Shown here: positions 1-10,669 of the stretch, in pieces
Layout: the number at the start of each line of letters is the position of its first letter
How positions within the stretch are numbered: the stretch's first letter is position 1
From: Gammaproteobacteria bacterium
GTDB taxonomy: Bacteria; Pseudomonadota; Gammaproteobacteria; SZUA-152
Length of the DNA: 38,669 bases
Assembly: GCA_013152545.1 (NCBI GenBank)
Contig: JAADGF010000100.1
Location: 58,314 to 96,982, forward strand
Direction: 5' to 3'
Notes under the pieces: generated by a model
What the model was told of the DNA's origin: nothing
The model's database searches: none
The model's input: only the letters and a program-made list of their open reading frames with translations
Position numbers and translations under genes: made by a program

Positions 1-86
1 TCATGCAGCGCCGCAAGCGTGCAATTCGCCTTGTCGCGTGGTTCACCCAGCAGGTGATGCAATAAATTGATTTCAATGCTATTCAT
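1..86 (-). CDS. Partial CDS, N-terminal 28 codons only, function unknown
   Basis: An open frame begins with ATG at 86-84 and runs off the window at base 1. The visible residues start MNSIEINLLHHLLGEPRDK and show no motif I can assign. It lies on the same strand as galU, 65 bases beyond the galU stop, so it may be the next gene of that transcript. No clear Shine-Dalgarno sequence precedes the ATG, which lowers confidence in the start. Confidence 0.4.
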   Translation of the reverse strand, partial: MNSIEINLLHHLLGEPRDKANCTLAALH

Positions 87-151
87 ATCAACAACTTAGT
101 ATCAGAATGGAGCGGTCAACTGAGGATTCTAGGTTTAACCACCTCAAATCA

Positions 152-1048
152 TCACTCGGCCAGATCATCCACACCGAGACCGGGAATACAATAACCGCGC
201 AAATAGCGCAAAAAATCTTTCTTAAGTTTTGGGTGTTTAAGCGCGTATTCTACCGTAGCCTCCAGATAACCCAGTTTGCTGCCACAGTCATATCGTTTAC
301 CATAGAACTGGTAAGCCATCACGACTTCATCTGTCAACAGTTCACCAATGGCATCCGTTAGCTGAATTTCACCACCAGCGCCTTTTTGAGTAATTTCTAA
401 GTACGTAAAAATTTTTGGCGTGAGGATATAGCGGCCCACGACGGCTAAATTCGATGGCGCATCCGCAGGTTTCGGCTTTTCAACAATCGCCTCAATATCC
501 GCGATTCGGTGGTTCAGCTCATCGGTCTTAACGATACCATATTTTTCAGTTTCACTCGCATCTACAAGTTGTACACCAAGAATGCTGTGCTGATATTTAT
601 CATATTGCTCCGACATTTGTGACAAACATCCATTTGCGTTGTCATCAATTAAATCATCGGCCAGTATTACTGCGAAAGCTTCGTTACCCACAATGGCTTT
701 AGCACATAGCACCGCGTGTCCCAACCCTAACGCTTCAGCCTGACGAATATAAACACAACTTACTCCTTTAGGAAGTATGTCGTGAACAATCGATAGCAGT
801 TCGTGTTTATTCCGTTTTTCTAGCTCCGCCTCAAGTTCATAGTTTTTGTCAAAATGATCTTCAATAGCACGCTTACTACTACTGGTCACGAAAATTAATT
901 GTTTAACACCAGCGGCAATCGCTTCTTCAGCTGCATATTGAATCAATGGTTTGTCAACAACCGGAAGCATTTCTTTCGGGTTCGCCTTAGTGGCTGGCAA
1001 AAAACGCGTACCCAACCCTGCTACAGGAAAAACAGCTTTAGTTATCAT
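152..1048 (-). CDS. galU: UTP-glucose-1-phosphate uridylyltransferase (UDP-glucose pyrophosphorylase)
   Basis: GalU makes UDP-glucose from UTP and glucose 1-phosphate in the cytoplasm and so feeds cell-surface polysaccharide and sugar-nucleotide pathways. The protein is about 298 residues, normal for bacterial GalU. The nucleotide-binding signature GLGTRFLPATK is at residues 11-21, an acidic ADD metal-site region lies near the middle, and VEKP follows further on. I chose the ATG at 1048 over an in-frame ATG 15 bases upstream. It gives the usual MITKAVFPVAGLGTR beginning, and a good ribosome site (GAGAGG, seven bases upstream) overlaps the earlier ATG. The preceding gene on this strand, pnp, ends in a terminator, so galU probably has its own promoter in 1049-1224, although I could not pick one with confidence. 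Confidence 0.95.
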   Translation of the reverse strand: MITKAVFPVAGLGTRFLPATKANPKEMLPVVDKPLIQYAAEEAIAAGVKQLIFVTSSSKRAIEDHFDKNYELEAELEKRNKHELLSIVHDILPKGVSCVYIRQAEALGLGHAVLCAKAIVGNEAFAVILADDLIDDNANGCLSQMSEQYDKYQHSILGVQLVDASETEKYGIVKTDELNHRIADIEAIVEKPKPADAPSNLAVVGRYILTPKIFTYLEITQKGAGGEIQLTDAIGELLTDEVVMAYQFYGKRYDCGSKLGYLEATVEYALKHPKLKKDFLRYLRGYCIPGLGVDDLAE

Positions 1049-1224
1049 CGTAATGCCTCTCAAACAATTCTAAAACAGCCCTCTTAATAACTAACGTTAT
1101 CATTGCCAGGAGAAGAGTTGCCCGAGAAGAGGAAATCTGCGGCAGACAGCCCCCCATAGGATCTGCTAACCTGCGAGGTAATACTGTATTTAGACTTCGT
1201 CATATTATCCTAAATTAATCAGCG

Positions 1225-1253
1225 AAAAAAAAAGGGCATCAATGCCCTTTTTT
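1225..1253 (-). terminator. Rho-independent terminator after pnp
   Basis: A short hairpin GGGCA-TCAA-TGCCC (1234-1247) lies about 20 bases beyond the pnp stop. On the minus strand it is followed by a run of nine T (bases 1225-1233 are all A on the plus strand). The other flank is also T-rich, so the site could work in both directions. It marks the end of the long translation operon and separates it from galU. Confidence 0.85.
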
Positions 1254-1274
1254 ATGAATTAACTGAAAAATACG

Positions 1275-3374
1275 TTAAGCTGCATCGACGGCTTTCATGC
1301 TAAGACGTATACGACCCTGTTTATCGATTTCGAGAACCTTCACTTTAACGGTTTCTCCCTCAGATAATTTGTCGCTGACATTTTCCACCCGCTCATTAGA
1401 AATTTGGGAAATATGCACCAAACCATCTTTTCCCGGCAGTATCGTCACAAAAGCGCCAAAATCCATTAATTTTGACACCCGGCCTTCGTAGATCACACCC
1501 ACTTCAACGTCTGCCGTTATTTGCTCTACACGGCGTTGGGCTTCTTTACCTGCCGCGCTGTCAATCGATGCAATTTTCACCGTACCATCATCTTCAATGT
1601 CGATACTAACACCTGTTTCTTCGGTGATAGCCCTGATAGTGGTGCCGCCTTTACCAATAACGTCACGAATTTTGTCGGGATGAATTTTCAAGGTAATGTA
1701 CCGAGGTGCAAATTCAGACATTTCCCGGCGCGATTCGGCAATAACATGATTCATTTCAGCCAGTATGTGCAAACGCCCATCTTTAGCCTGTGTCAGCGCT
1801 TGCTGCATAATATCACGGGTAATACCGTCGATTTTAATGTCCATTTGCAATGCAGTCACACCATTACTGGTGCCAGCCACTTTAAAATCCATATCACCGA
1901 GATGATCTTCGTCCCCGAGTATATCCGAAAGTACCGCAAAATTACTCTCTTCTTTTATCAAACCCATAGCGATACCGGCAACTGGAGCGGTAATTGGCAC
2001 ACCCGCATCCATGAGCGACAAACTGGTACCACACACAGAGGCCATGGAGCTAGAACCATTCGACTCTGTGATTTCTGATACAACACGAATTGAATAAGGG
2101 AAATCGTTAACATCCGGCATCATTGCCACGATACCCCGCTTTGCCAAACGCCCATGCCCAATTTCACGCCGCTTTGGGCTACCGACAAACCCTGTTTCTC
2201 CCACACAATAAGGCGGGAAGTTATAATGCAACATGAAGTGTTCTTTACGCTCACCTTCAATGGCATCAATGTTTTGGGCATCACGGGCGGTTCCCAGCGT
2301 CGTCACCACAAGCGCCTGTGTTTCGCCTCGGGTAAACAAAGCTGACCCATGTGTACGGGGTAATACACCAACACGAATGTTAATTGGCCGCACGGTTTGA
2401 TTGTCACGACCATCGATTCTTGGTTTGCCTTCAATAATCCGACTTCTAACAATTTGTTTTTTTATTTTTTCGATAGCATTCTTCACCGCCTCAATGCTGT
2501 AGCCGGCTTGTTCTTGCTCACCTTCCTCAGGGCACAGCTGACTCACAACATCAGAACTAATATCACTCAAGCGGGAGTAACGTGCCTGTTTTTCCTTTAA
2601 TTGATACGCTTCAACAAACTGGGTTTCAGCCAGTTTAACAACGGCCTGATTGACCGACGCATCAGCTTGTGGCGCATGCCATTCCCACGACTCAGCACCC
2701 GCCTCTTTGGTGAATTCGATAATGCCTTTAATAACTGATTGCATTTGATCATGACCAAACATCACAGCACCCAGCATAATATCCTCAGACAGTTCCTTGG
2801 CCTCAGACTCCACCATGAGCACCGCATTTTCAGTACCAGCAACCACCAAATCCAACTGGCTGGACTCAAGTTGTGAAACAGACGGATTCAGCACATACTC
2901 GCCATCAACATAACCGACTCTTGCCGCGCCAATAGGACCTTTGAATGGTACACCAGAAAGCATTAATGCAGCTGACGCCCCAATTAACGCAGGAATATCC
3001 GGGTCAATTTCGGGATCTAACGAAACAACAGTGGCAATAATTTGAACTTCATTGGTAAACCCATCTGGAAACAGTGGCCGAAGCGGACGATCAATAAGAC
3101 GACACGTTAAGGTTTCTTTTTCCGACGGACGACCTTCGCGCTTAAAAAAGCCGCCAGGAATTTTGCCCGCAGAATAAGTGCGTTCCTGGTAATTCACCGT
3201 TAAGGGGAAAAAATCTCGCCCTTCCACTTCCTGTTTTAGAGCAACGGCGCTTACCAGAACCACCGTATCCCCCATGCTTGCCATTACTGCACCACTTGCC
3301 TGACGAGCAATTTCGCCCGTTTCCAGGGTCACTGTGTGGTCACCGAATTTAATTACTTTTTTTGTTGGGTTCAC
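1275..3374 (-). CDS. pnp: Polyribonucleotide nucleotidyltransferase (PNPase)
   Basis: PNPase is a phosphate-dependent 3'-5' exoribonuclease and a component of the RNA degradosome. The 699-residue length is typical. Two RNase PH-like domains fill the first ~550 residues, followed by a KH domain with its GxxG loop ([11 protein letters not shown], about residues 570-580) and a C-terminal S1 domain ([17 protein letters not shown]). Translation appears to start at GTG (3374-3372), followed by AACCCAACAAAA, with GAGGA about nine bases upstream. It follows rpsO as in E. coli, but the 379-base gap leaves room for its own promoter. A hairpin abuts its ribosome site. In E. coli pnp is autoregulated through an RNase III-processed leader, and whether the same holds here cannot be read from sequence. 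Confidence 0.97.
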   Translation of the reverse strand: MNPTKKVIKFGDHTVTLETGEIARQASGAVMASMGDTVVLVSAVALKQEVEGRDFFPLTVNYQERTYSAGKIPGGFFKREGRPSEKETLTCRLIDRPLRPLFPDGFTNEVQIIATVVSLDPEIDPDIPALIGASAALMLSGVPFKGPIGAARVGYVDGEYVLNPSVSQLESSQLDLVVAGTENAVLMVESEAKELSEDIMLGAVMFGHDQMQSVIKGIIEFTKEAGAESWEWHAPQADASVNQAVVKLAETQFVEAYQLKEKQARYSRLSDISSDVVSQLCPEEGEQEQAGYSIEAVKNAIEKIKKQIVRSRIIEGKPRIDGRDNQTVRPINIRVGVLPRTHGSALFTRGETQALVVTTLGTARDAQNIDAIEGERKEHFMLHYNFPPYCVGETGFVGSPKRREIGHGRLAKRGIVAMMPDVNDFPYSIRVVSEITESNGSSSMASVCGTSLSLMDAGVPITAPVAGIAMGLIKEESNFAVLSDILGDEDHLGDMDFKVAGTSNGVTALQMDIKIDGITRDIMQQALTQAKDGRLHILAEMNHVIAESRREMSEFAPRYITLKIHPDKIRDVIGKGGTTIRAITEETGVSIDIEDDGTVKIASIDSAAGKEAQRRVEQITADVEVGVIYEGRVSKLMDFGAFVTILPGKDGLVHISQISNERVENVSDKLSEGETVKVKVLEIDKQGRIRLSMKAVDAA

Positions 3375-3753
3375 GTCAAGTTTTCCTCAAGGCCATTGGC
3401 CTTTTTGAAGGTAGTTGTTTTATAACTGCTCAGCTTAGCTTTGAATTTGCCCGATTACTGCATTATAAAGCTGCGTCAAAAATGCTCATTGGACACCGGT
3501 AAACGCCGCGCTTTCCTTTTTCCCCGAATAAACCAATGACGAACAAATCAAAGGCTATCTGAACCGTTACTGAACATTTAAAAAATCAGGCTGAGTCGTT
3601 ACATTATTTTAAAATAAAAATTTCAAGGCTAACACGGTCATGACTGGCCCTACTCAGATTAAACATTTCACGGTAAACATGACGGCACCCTGATTCACCG
3701 AATTATTTTCCGTACGACGACGGGCTACGTCGGATATCTGGTATAACAAGCTA
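3375..3753 (-). promoter_or_regulatory. rpsO-pnp intergenic region with leader hairpin and possible pnp promoter
   Basis: This 379-base gap holds no convincing gene. On the minus strand a perfect stem AAGGCC-AAT-GGCCTT (3403-3389) sits directly in front of the pnp ribosome site GAGGA. Further upstream is a perfect TATAAT (3467-3462), whose -35 partner is poor. If used, it would give a leader of roughly 80 bases carrying the hairpin. A small stem CGACG/CGTCG lies soon after the rpsO stop. The promoter assignment is tentative, but the hairpin is directly visible. Confidence 0.35.
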
Positions 3754-4023
3754 CTAGCGGCGCAATCCCAAACGGGAAATCAGATCCCGGTAACGATCGA
3801 CATTTTTATCTTTAAGATAATCAAGCAATTTACGTCGCTTGCTCACCATTCTTAATAAACCCTGCCTTGAATGGTGGTCATGCTTGTGATCTTTGAAGTG
3901 CCCAGACAAATCGTCAATACGCGCAGACAATAATGCAACTTGCACTTCTGTAGAACCGGTATCCCCAGCAGCACGCTCATAATTTTTTACAATCTGGCCT
4001 TTTTGTTCGGCATTTAATGACAT
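3754..4023 (-). CDS. rpsO: 30S ribosomal protein S15
   Basis: S15 is a small primary-binding protein of the 30S subunit that contacts 16S rRNA in the platform. The protein is 89 residues, the standard length, and shows the family pattern throughout: [17 protein letters not shown] near residue 25, [19 protein letters not shown] in the middle and [14 protein letters not shown] at the end. AGGAG lies seven bases upstream of the ATG. It sits between truB and pnp, its usual position. S15 represses its own translation in several bacteria, and the 344-base gap upstream could hold its leader, but I did not recognise a specific pseudoknot. Confidence 0.98.
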   Translation of the reverse strand: MSLNAEQKGQIVKNYERAAGDTGSTEVQVALLSARIDDLSGHFKDHKHDHHSRQGLLRMVSKRRKLLDYLKDKNVDRYRDLISRLGLRR

Positions 4024-4367
4024 TGAAAACTCCTAAAATTTACTAACCTGTTTTTGACGAATTCATACAACCGCAATAGAACTCATTCTAACGATGAGCA
4101 CACAACCAATTTCTCGCGGCATAACCACCCCACTGTAACGTCATTTACGTCACATTTTACTGACCAAACCGCACAGGTAGGGACGGCCTTAAAAATTAGT
4201 TGGCTCGACACAATTTTTGGTCGATTTTCACTCCCCTTTCCCAATCGTAACGCAGCGACGCTCCAATGTTGATTTGCGACACGTCGATTCATTCAGGCCT
4301 GTGAACCACGCTACAAACACAGAGCTGGACCGAAACAGTGCCTCGAACATAGAGAGACTGGCGAATT
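4024..4367 (-). other. truB-rpsO intergenic region, no gene seen
   Basis: This 344-base stretch separates truB from rpsO. Short open frames exist on both strands but lack ribosome sites and recognisable protein sequence. The only clear signal is TAGGAG ahead of rpsO. An rpsO promoter or the S15 autoregulatory leader would be expected here, but I cannot point to one. Confidence 0.5.
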
Positions 4368-5339
4368 TTACCCCATTTTGGTATTAACCATCAAACGCTT
4401 AGGTGCAATACGACCATCGTCTAACGTTATACCGATACCCAAAAATTGAGATATATCATTGTATAACCTCAAATAACCCTGGTTTTTTAAATGAGGCACA
4501 AAAACAGCTTGTCCCTGTAAAATAAAAAACGCCGCATCTTTACTCAAATAGACCGCCGGCCAATCGTGTAACCCCGCCTCAATGGGCATCAGCATCGTAT
4601 CCAACTGAGCAATACCTTGTTGCGAACTTGTATTTAAATAATCTAAGGTTAACATCGACTGAGAATCAAACGGCCCAACCTGCGTTCGCCTTAAAGCACT
4701 GATATGTGCACCACATCCTAAACGCTGGCCAATATCCTCTGCAAGCGTACGTATATAGGTGCCTTTAGAGCATTTTATATTTATTTCTAATATATTTCCG
4801 TCAAAATTAACGAAATCCAGTTGATGTATACGCACTGTGCGCGCCGCCCGCTCCACTTCAATACCCTGGTGGGCCAGCTTGTAAAGTGGAACACCATTTT
4901 GTTTTAATGCCGAATGCATCGGTGGTATTTGTTCAATTTCGCCCACATACAACTCAAGTACATGCTTAATTTGTTCGACACTGATATGTTTAATGGATTG
5001 AGTGTCAATCACCTTGCCATCCGCATCAGCACTGTCAGTCCTGACGCCTAATTGACAGCTGGCACGGTATGACTTATCGGCGTGCAATAAAAAATGACTG
5101 ATTTTAGTCGCTTCGCCAAAACAAACGGGTAACAAACCAGTTGCAAGTGGGTCCAGACTCCCGGTATGGCCAGCTTTGCGGGCATTAAACAGGTGCTTCA
5201 CAAGTTGTAATGCTTTATTCGATGTCAGCCCACTCGGTTTATCCAGCAACAAAATACCATTGACATCACGTCTTTGGTATCGACGCTGCCCCTTACCCTT
5301 ATGCTTTCCCCGCTGTGAACCTTGCTCGTATGAACCCAT
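4368..5339 (-). CDS. truB: tRNA pseudouridine(55) synthase TruB
   Basis: TruB converts uridine 55 to pseudouridine in the T-arm of nearly all tRNAs. The 323-residue protein carries the catalytic motif GHTGSLDPLATGLLP, with the nucleophilic aspartate at about residue 63. KGTYIRTLAEDIGQRLGCGAH follows near residue 190 and a PUA-like domain closes the protein. The first ~24 residues are a basic, Gly/Arg/Lys-rich extension ahead of the usual DVNGILLLDKPSG start of the fold. That extension could be real or reflect a start chosen slightly too early, because the ribosome site before the ATG is weak. The gene lies between rbfA and rpsO, as in other gammaproteobacteria. Confidence 0.96.
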   Translation of the reverse strand: MGSYEQGSQRGKHKGKGQRRYQRRDVNGILLLDKPSGLTSNKALQLVKHLFNARKAGHTGSLDPLATGLLPVCFGEATKISHFLLHADKSYRASCQLGVRTDSADADGKVIDTQSIKHISVEQIKHVLELYVGEIEQIPPMHSALKQNGVPLYKLAHQGIEVERAARTVRIHQLDFVNFDGNILEINIKCSKGTYIRTLAEDIGQRLGCGAHISALRRTQVGPFDSQSMLTLDYLNTSSQQGIAQLDTMLMPIEAGLHDWPAVYLSKDAAFFILQGQAVFVPHLKNQGYLRLYNDISQFLGIGITLDDGRIAPKRLMVNTKMG

Positions 5340-5523
5340 GTCTTGTAAATCTTGACCTTGTAAACGCTGTTTTTTAAGACCAGTGTTTTCTAACTCTACC
5401 CAAGCTACGCTTCTACGTTAGTTAAAAATATTGCTTAGAAAATTTTATTTTTAGTGAATTTTGTCAACAAATTTGGCTGATCAAGGGAATGAAAGAAAGA
5501 AAAAGCACCCTGACATCGCTCGC

Positions 5524-5889
5524 CTAGGCGCCTGTTTTATCCGATGCAACCGCTGCATCAATAAGGTTTGACATGTGCAGCGCGTGCTCGATTGAGGCGT
5601 CGTACTGGAATTGCAGTTCAGGCGTATTACGTAACTTTAACCGTTTCGCGATTTCTCTACGCAAAAACCCTGCCGCTTTAGTTAAACCGGTCATGGTGGA
5701 TTTTTTTGCATCCTCGCCACCCAAAACAGTAAAATAAATGCGCGCATATTCAAGTTCTTTTGATACCTGCACTGCTGTAATCGTCACCATTCCGACACGA
5801 GGATCTTTTACATTCTTTTGGATAATACCTGCCAATTCGCGCTGAATTTGATCAGCAATTCGGTCAGTGCGGCTAAATTCCTGGGGCAT
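5524..5889 (-). CDS. rbfA: 30S ribosome-binding factor A
   Basis: RbfA is a single-KH-domain maturation factor that binds late 30S precursors and helps 16S rRNA processing, especially in the cold. The protein is 121 residues, close to the family norm. Typical stretches are RTDRIADQIQRELAGIIQ near the start, VKDPRVGMVTITAVQVSKEL in the KH fold and LRREIAKRLKLRNTPELQF near the end. It is normally close behind infB in this operon. Here 370 bases separate them, and a transposon-like inverted-repeat element (5990-6171) fills half of that gap. No strong ribosome site precedes the ATG. Confidence 0.96.
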   Translation of the reverse strand: MPQEFSRTDRIADQIQRELAGIIQKNVKDPRVGMVTITAVQVSKELEYARIYFTVLGGEDAKKSTMTGLTKAAGFLRREIAKRLKLRNTPELQFQYDASIEHALHMSNLIDAAVASDKTGA

Positions 5890-5989
5890 TTTAATAACTA
5901 CTCAATTATCGACCAAATGGCGAATATTCATTTACTTGATGCGCGTAACAATTAATGACAATGATGCCGTATTTATTTGCAATGATCCA

Positions 5990-6171
5990 GGAGCCTGTCC
6001 AAGAATAGCCGCCGTTGCGAGGGAACGCCATTTTGAGTCCATTTTTTCGATTGCAATCTGGCTCCTACTTTTGACGTTTGAGGCGAATATTGAGTCTATT
6101 TAACGTAGTGATCGTAAAAATGGGCCAATATGACGTTTTCGCAGTAAGCTTTCTCTTCTCGGACAGGCTCC
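5990..6171 (-). mobile_element. MITE-like inverted-repeat element, copy 1 (infB-rbfA gap)
   Basis: The element is bounded by GGAGCCTGTCC at 5990 and its complement ending at 6171. The two arms match imperfectly for about 65 bases; both carry a CCATTTTT-CGAT block at the inner end, around a centre of about 50 bases. It is clearly homologous to 14020-14203 but in the opposite orientation. It encodes no transposase. The bases just outside (TCCA on the left, CTAG on the right) are not an obvious duplication. The ends loosely resemble IS5-family termini, which is a guess. It lies inside an operon and should be transcribed with it, so the RNA can form a long stem. The rest of the gap (5890-5989, 6172-6259) shows nothing I can name. 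Confidence 0.8.
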
Positions 6172-6259
6172 CTAGTGTCACGCTGCGCATTTAGGTTTAA
6201 TTCACATAAACGAATAATTACCATTATTGATTACGCCACACCAAGCCGTATTATTATCA

Positions 6260-9004
6260 TTACAAAGTTCGTTGTACTTTCACTTGTTCATAAACTTCGA
6301 TTTGATCACCCGGTTTAATATCATTGTAATTCTTAACACCAATACCACACTCCTTACCGGAAACCACCTCTTGCACATCATCTTTAAAGCGACGCAGGGA
6401 TTCAAGTTCTCCCTCATAAATCACAACATTATCGCGCAGAACTCGAATGGAATTACTGCGTTTCACCACACCATCCACAACCATGCATCCAGCGATCGCA
6501 CCTAACTTAGGTGACCTAAACACATCACGCACTTCAGCTAAGCCAATAATTTCCTCTTTGTACTCCGGTTGCAGCATACCGGACAACGATTGTTTCACCT
6601 CTTCTATCGCATCGTAAATCACGCTGTAATAATGTAGATCGACGCCCTCTTCTTCAATGGTCCGCTTTGCGACGGAATCTGCACGTACATTGAAGCCTAT
6701 AATAACGGCATTTGACGCTAGGGCCAGATTAACATCAGACCCATTGATACCACCAACACCACTGGCCACAATTTTAACTTTTACCTCGTCGGTGGACAGC
6801 TTCACCAGTGCATCGGTGAGTGCCTCCGCAGAACCCTGCACATCTGTTTTTAATACAAGATTCAAGCTATTCACTTTACCCTCTTCCATTTGGGTAAACA
6901 TATTTTCAAGTTTAGACTCCTGCTGCTTGGCCAGCTTAACGTCTCTAAATTTACCCTGGCGAAACAAAGCAACCTCTCTGGCTTTGCGTTCATCAGGTAC
7001 AACCAAGGCATCATCACCCGCAGCCGGTGCACCGGACAAACCTAATATTTCCACTGGCATTGATGGCCCCGCTTCTGTCAACGGTTTGCCTTGCCCATCC
7101 AGCAGAGCACGTACACGGCCATACGCCTGGCCAGCTAACAAGACATCGCCTTTTCGCAATGTGCCACTTTGAATCAATACGGTCGCAACGGGACCCCGAC
7201 CTTTATCCAGGCGTGACTCAATAACGACCCCCTTTGCCGGCGTATCTTTGATCGCTGTTAATTCCAACAGTTCACTTTGCAGCAATACTGCATCCAATAA
7301 CTCGTCAATGCCCTCACCAGTCTTTGCAGACACACCAACAAATTGTGTGTCACCACCCCAGTCATCGGGCACAACCTCCTGTGCGACCAACTCCTGCTTC
7401 ACCTTATCCGGCTGAGCTTCATCTTTGTCAATTTTATTAATGGCGACCACAATAGGAACATTGGCCGCCTTGGCATGCTGTATCGCTTCCTTGGTTTGTG
7501 GCATTACCCCATCATCGGCAGCGACAACTAAAATGACAATATCCGTTGCTTTGGCACCACGTGCCCGCATCGCAGTAAAAGCAGCATGACCAGGGGTATC
7601 AAGAAAAGTCACTTTACCTTTCTTGGTATCAACTTGATAGGCACCGATGTGCTGAGTGATGCCACCAGCTTCTCCGTCAGCGACTTTAGATTTACGAATA
7701 TAATCCAGCAATGAGGTTTTACCGTGGTCTACGTGCCCCATAATCGTTACCGCAGGCGCTCGCGTTACGTATTCACCTTCAGACGCCATTTCCTGCATCA
7801 ACGCCTCTTCAACAGCATCCGTCTTTAGTAGTTTAACGGTGTGCCCCATTTCTTCTACGACAATAGCCGCTGTTTCCTGGTCAAGCACTTGATTAATTGT
7901 CACCATCGAGCCTAGCTTCATTAACACCTTTATAAGCTCAGCGGCTTTTACACTCAGTTTTTGAGCGAGTTCAGCAACTGTGACAGTTTCTGGCACCGAA
8001 ACCTCGCGAACAATAGGTGCCGTTGGCTTTTCAAACCCATGCACATTCGGCTTGGCAACAACGGATTTGGATTTTTTTCGCCGACCCGACTTACTGGCGA
8101 CAACATGCAATTCCTGGCGGCCGTATTTTGTGCCTTTACCAGAACGATCAGGTTTTTCACGCTTGGTTTTTTTCTCTTCGCGTACAGGTTGTTCTTTGGT
8201 TTTGGTTGCACTAGCCTGCTGAGGTTTCGCGACAACGTCTGTCGCAATTGCCTTTTTGCCCTCGCCAACAGAGGCTGCGTCATACTCGGCAGCAGATTCT
8301 TCGGCATCCATCCGCTGCTTGTCGATTTGCTTACTGCGCTTGCTTTTTTTCGTCTTTGCATTCACATCGGTAGCGGCTTTATCCGCTTTTATGGATTTCG
8401 TTACTTCAGCCACCTCTTTCTTCTCACCAACCGATACTTCTTCGTTGACAGAAGAAACCGACGCCAAGTCTTCGACGACAACTACGTTGGACGTGCCAAC
8501 CGATTCTACTTCTGCCACCTGCGCTACCGTACCTTCCAAGCTAAACTCTGCAACCTCAGCTTTTACTGTTTTTTGCTTATCGCCTTCAATTTGTTGTTTT
8601 AGCTCTTCTTTGGCTTTAACAAGTTTCTCTTTTTCCGCTTTTTCATTCTTTAATCGCTCAGTTTCTTCCGCCAAAACCACGCTTTTCTTAACATAAGTGC
8701 GCTTTTTACGTACTTCAACACTAACGGTTTTGGAGCGACTGCCACGACCACTGGCCGTTACTGATTGTCTGAGCTCACTGACACTTTTACGCTTTAGCGT
8801 AATCTTACTCGGCTCAGAGTTACTCGTACCAAGCTTAGTACCATGGGTATCACGCAAAAAACTCAATAATTGTGCTTTTTGCTCATCACTTACCGTTTCT
8901 TCGGCAGAGGTCATCGACAGACCTGCCTTGCTTAACTGCGTAAGTAAGCGGTCAACCGGCACGCCTAGCACACTCGCAAGCTGTTTTACACTGACGCCTG
9001 CCAT
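6260..9004 (-). CDS. infB: Translation initiation factor IF-2
   Basis: IF-2 is the GTPase that brings initiator fMet-tRNA to the 30S subunit and promotes subunit joining. From the chosen start it is about 914 residues. It has an N-terminal IF2N module ([21 protein letters not shown]), a long Lys/Glu/Ala-rich charged linker to about residue 330, a second IF2N-type module, then the G domain ([33 protein letters not shown]) and the C-terminal tRNA-binding domains. I prefer the ATG at 9004 to one 39 bases upstream inside nusA. It has GAGGAG a few bases before it, gives the standard N-terminus and leaves a 16-base gap after nusA. Its ligand, initiator tRNA, is encoded at the head of the same gene cluster. 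Confidence 0.97.
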   Translation of the reverse strand: MAGVSVKQLASVLGVPVDRLLTQLSKAGLSMTSAEETVSDEQKAQLLSFLRDTHGTKLGTSNSEPSKITLKRKSVSELRQSVTASGRGSRSKTVSVEVRKKRTYVKKSVVLAEETERLKNEKAEKEKLVKAKEELKQQIEGDKQKTVKAEVAEFSLEGTVAQVAEVESVGTSNVVVVEDLASVSSVNEEVSVGEKKEVAEVTKSIKADKAATDVNAKTKKSKRSKQIDKQRMDAEESAAEYDAASVGEGKKAIATDVVAKPQQASATKTKEQPVREEKKTKREKPDRSGKGTKYGRQELHVVASKSGRRKKSKSVVAKPNVHGFEKPTAPIVREVSVPETVTVAELAQKLSVKAAELIKVLMKLGSMVTINQVLDQETAAIVVEEMGHTVKLLKTDAVEEALMQEMASEGEYVTRAPAVTIMGHVDHGKTSLLDYIRKSKVADGEAGGITQHIGAYQVDTKKGKVTFLDTPGHAAFTAMRARGAKATDIVILVVAADDGVMPQTKEAIQHAKAANVPIVVAINKIDKDEAQPDKVKQELVAQEVVPDDWGGDTQFVGVSAKTGEGIDELLDAVLLQSELLELTAIKDTPAKGVVIESRLDKGRGPVATVLIQSGTLRKGDVLLAGQAYGRVRALLDGQGKPLTEAGPSMPVEILGLSGAPAAGDDALVVPDERKAREVALFRQGKFRDVKLAKQQESKLENMFTQMEEGKVNSLNLVLKTDVQGSAEALTDALVKLSTDEVKVKIVASGVGGINGSDVNLALASNAVIIGFNVRADSVAKRTIEEEGVDLHYYSVIYDAIEEVKQSLSGMLQPEYKEEIIGLAEVRDVFRSPKLGAIAGCMVVDGVVKRSNSIRVLRDNVVIYEGELESLRRFKDDVQEVVSGKECGIGVKNYNDIKPGDQIEVYEQVKVQRTL

Positions 9005-9020
9005 AGAACTCCTCAAGTTA

Positions 9021-10526
9021 TTAGCCTTGCTGTTCATCTGCAAACCAAGGGGCTCGAGCTGTCATTATCAGCTGAGCCGCTTTATCTTCATTCAAATTTT
9101 CTATCCCACGCAATTCATCTACCGATTGCTCTGCTAAATCCTCCATAGTAACGATACCCTTGCTTGCCAAAAGGTAAGCAAGGTGAGGTTCCATTCCATC
9201 CATGTTCAGCAAATCTTCGGCAGGTTCCGCGGACTCCAATTCTTCTTCCTTTGCTAGCGCACGCGTCAACAAAACATCTTTGGCCCGATTACGCAGCTCT
9301 TCAACCATATCCTGATCAAATTCTTCTATTTCAAGCATTTCATTTAACGGTACATAAGCCACTTCTTCAACACTACTATAACCTTCTTGTACCAAAATAG
9401 ATGCAACCTCTTCGTCGACATCTAAATGCTCCATAAATAATTGCTGTGCAACTTCAACTTCTTCTTCGCTCTTCTCCGCAGCCTGAGACTCGGACATCAC
9501 ATTCAATGCCCACCCCGTCAGCTCACTGGCTAAGCGAACATTTTGTCCACCACGACCAATGGCCTGTGACAACTGGTCATCTTCAACGGCGATATTCATG
9601 GACTGCATTTCCTCATCAACCACAATAGAGACCACCTCAGCAGGCGACATGGCGTTGATGACAAACTGTGCAGGATTTTCATCCCATAAAATAATATCGA
9701 CACGTTCATCGGCAATTTCGTTTGATACTGCCCTTACCCGTGAGCCCCGCATTCCAACGCAGGCACCAACAGGGTCAATCCTGGCCTCATTGGATTTTAC
9801 GGCAATCTTTGCCCTCGATCCAGGATCACGCGCAGCACCCAAAATATCAAGTAAACCTTCACCTACTTCGGGTACTTCAAGCTTGAATAATTCGATCAAC
9901 AATTCCGGCGCAGTACGACTGACAAATAATTGTGGACCCCGCGCTTCTGATCGTACATCTTTTAAGTATCCGCGTATCCGATCCCCAGGCCTGACAGCTT
10001 CGCGAGGAACCATATCCTCCCGAGCAATCAGCGCTTCAATATTTTCGCCCAAATCAATGATAACATTACCCTTATCAACGCGTTTTACCACGCCCATCAC
10101 CAACTCACCCACACGACCAATAAACGCTTCCACTACCCGTGCGCGCTCAGCCTCCCGGACTTTTTGCACAATAACTTGCTTGGCTGCCTGAGCCGCAATC
10201 CGGCCAAACTCAACAGACTCCATCGGCTCATCGATATAACCACCCACTTCCGCTTCTGGATTCTGCTTTAACGCATCATGGAGCAAAATTTGCTTATCTG
10301 GGTACTCCAGTTCCTCGCCATCATCGGGCATAATCTCCCAACGACGAAACGTTTGATATTCTCCCGAGGTCTGGTCTATTGCCACCCGCGCATCAATATC
10401 AGAACCGCTCAGTTTCTTACTTGCCGTTGCCAATGCAGATTCTATGGCTTCGAAAATAGTTTGCCTACTGATGCCCTTTTCATTGGACACTGCATCAACA
10501 ACAAGTAATATCTCTTTGTTGTTCAT
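9021..10526 (-). CDS. nusA: Transcription termination/antitermination protein NusA
   Basis: NusA binds RNA polymerase and controls pausing, intrinsic termination and rRNA antitermination. The 501-residue protein has the full proteobacterial layout. An N-terminal RNAP-binding domain (about 1-125) is followed by an S1 domain ([20 protein letters not shown]), two KH domains ([18 protein letters not shown] and [19 protein letters not shown]) and two C-terminal acidic repeats from about residue 350 on. It lies between rimP and infB as in E. coli. The rimP leader upstream carries a terminator-like hairpin. NusA acts on such sites, so feedback on this operon is plausible, but that is inference. Confidence 0.97.
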   Translation of the reverse strand: MNNKEILLVVDAVSNEKGISRQTIFEAIESALATASKKLSGSDIDARVAIDQTSGEYQTFRRWEIMPDDGEELEYPDKQILLHDALKQNPEAEVGGYIDEPMESVEFGRIAAQAAKQVIVQKVREAERARVVEAFIGRVGELVMGVVKRVDKGNVIIDLGENIEALIAREDMVPREAVRPGDRIRGYLKDVRSEARGPQLFVSRTAPELLIELFKLEVPEVGEGLLDILGAARDPGSRAKIAVKSNEARIDPVGACVGMRGSRVRAVSNEIADERVDIILWDENPAQFVINAMSPAEVVSIVVDEEMQSMNIAVEDDQLSQAIGRGGQNVRLASELTGWALNVMSESQAAEKSEEEVEVAQQLFMEHLDVDEEVASILVQEGYSSVEEVAYVPLNEMLEIEEFDQDMVEELRNRAKDVLLTRALAKEEELESAEPAEDLLNMDGMEPHLAYLLASKGIVTMEDLAEQSVDELRGIENLNEDKAAQLIMTARAPWFADEQQG

Positions 10527-10669
10527 CGTAATATTGCCTCTTGATTCCTCATCAACCCAGCAGAAGTTTTATTGCAGCCATTCTTTTCGTATCCCAACGC
10601 GAGGCAGGGGCTTTACTTGCTCTTACTTTCAACTTGCTCTAAATAATAGACAAAAAATTGCATCTGATT

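Noticed and set aside
3389-3406. Plus-strand terminator (the stem followed by TTTTT)
   Set aside because: No plus-strand gene precedes it. The stem makes more sense as part of the pnp leader on the minus strand.
5985-6103. Short frames in both MITE copies share the peptide GACPRIAA..RERHFESIFSI
   Set aside because: The four base differences in this stretch are two silent and two replacement changes, so there is no sign of protein-level selection. The similarity is explained by shared ancestry of the element arms.
7961-8602. 213-codon plus-strand open frame opposite infB
   Set aside because: It is the complement of the Lys/Glu/Ala-rich linker of IF-2, has a Phe/Arg/Cys-rich random composition and no family features.
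9559-10191. 210-codon plus-strand open frame opposite nusA
   Set aside because: Its composition (Ser/Thr/Pro-rich) mirrors the nusA codons on the other strand, and no ribosome site or motif supports it.
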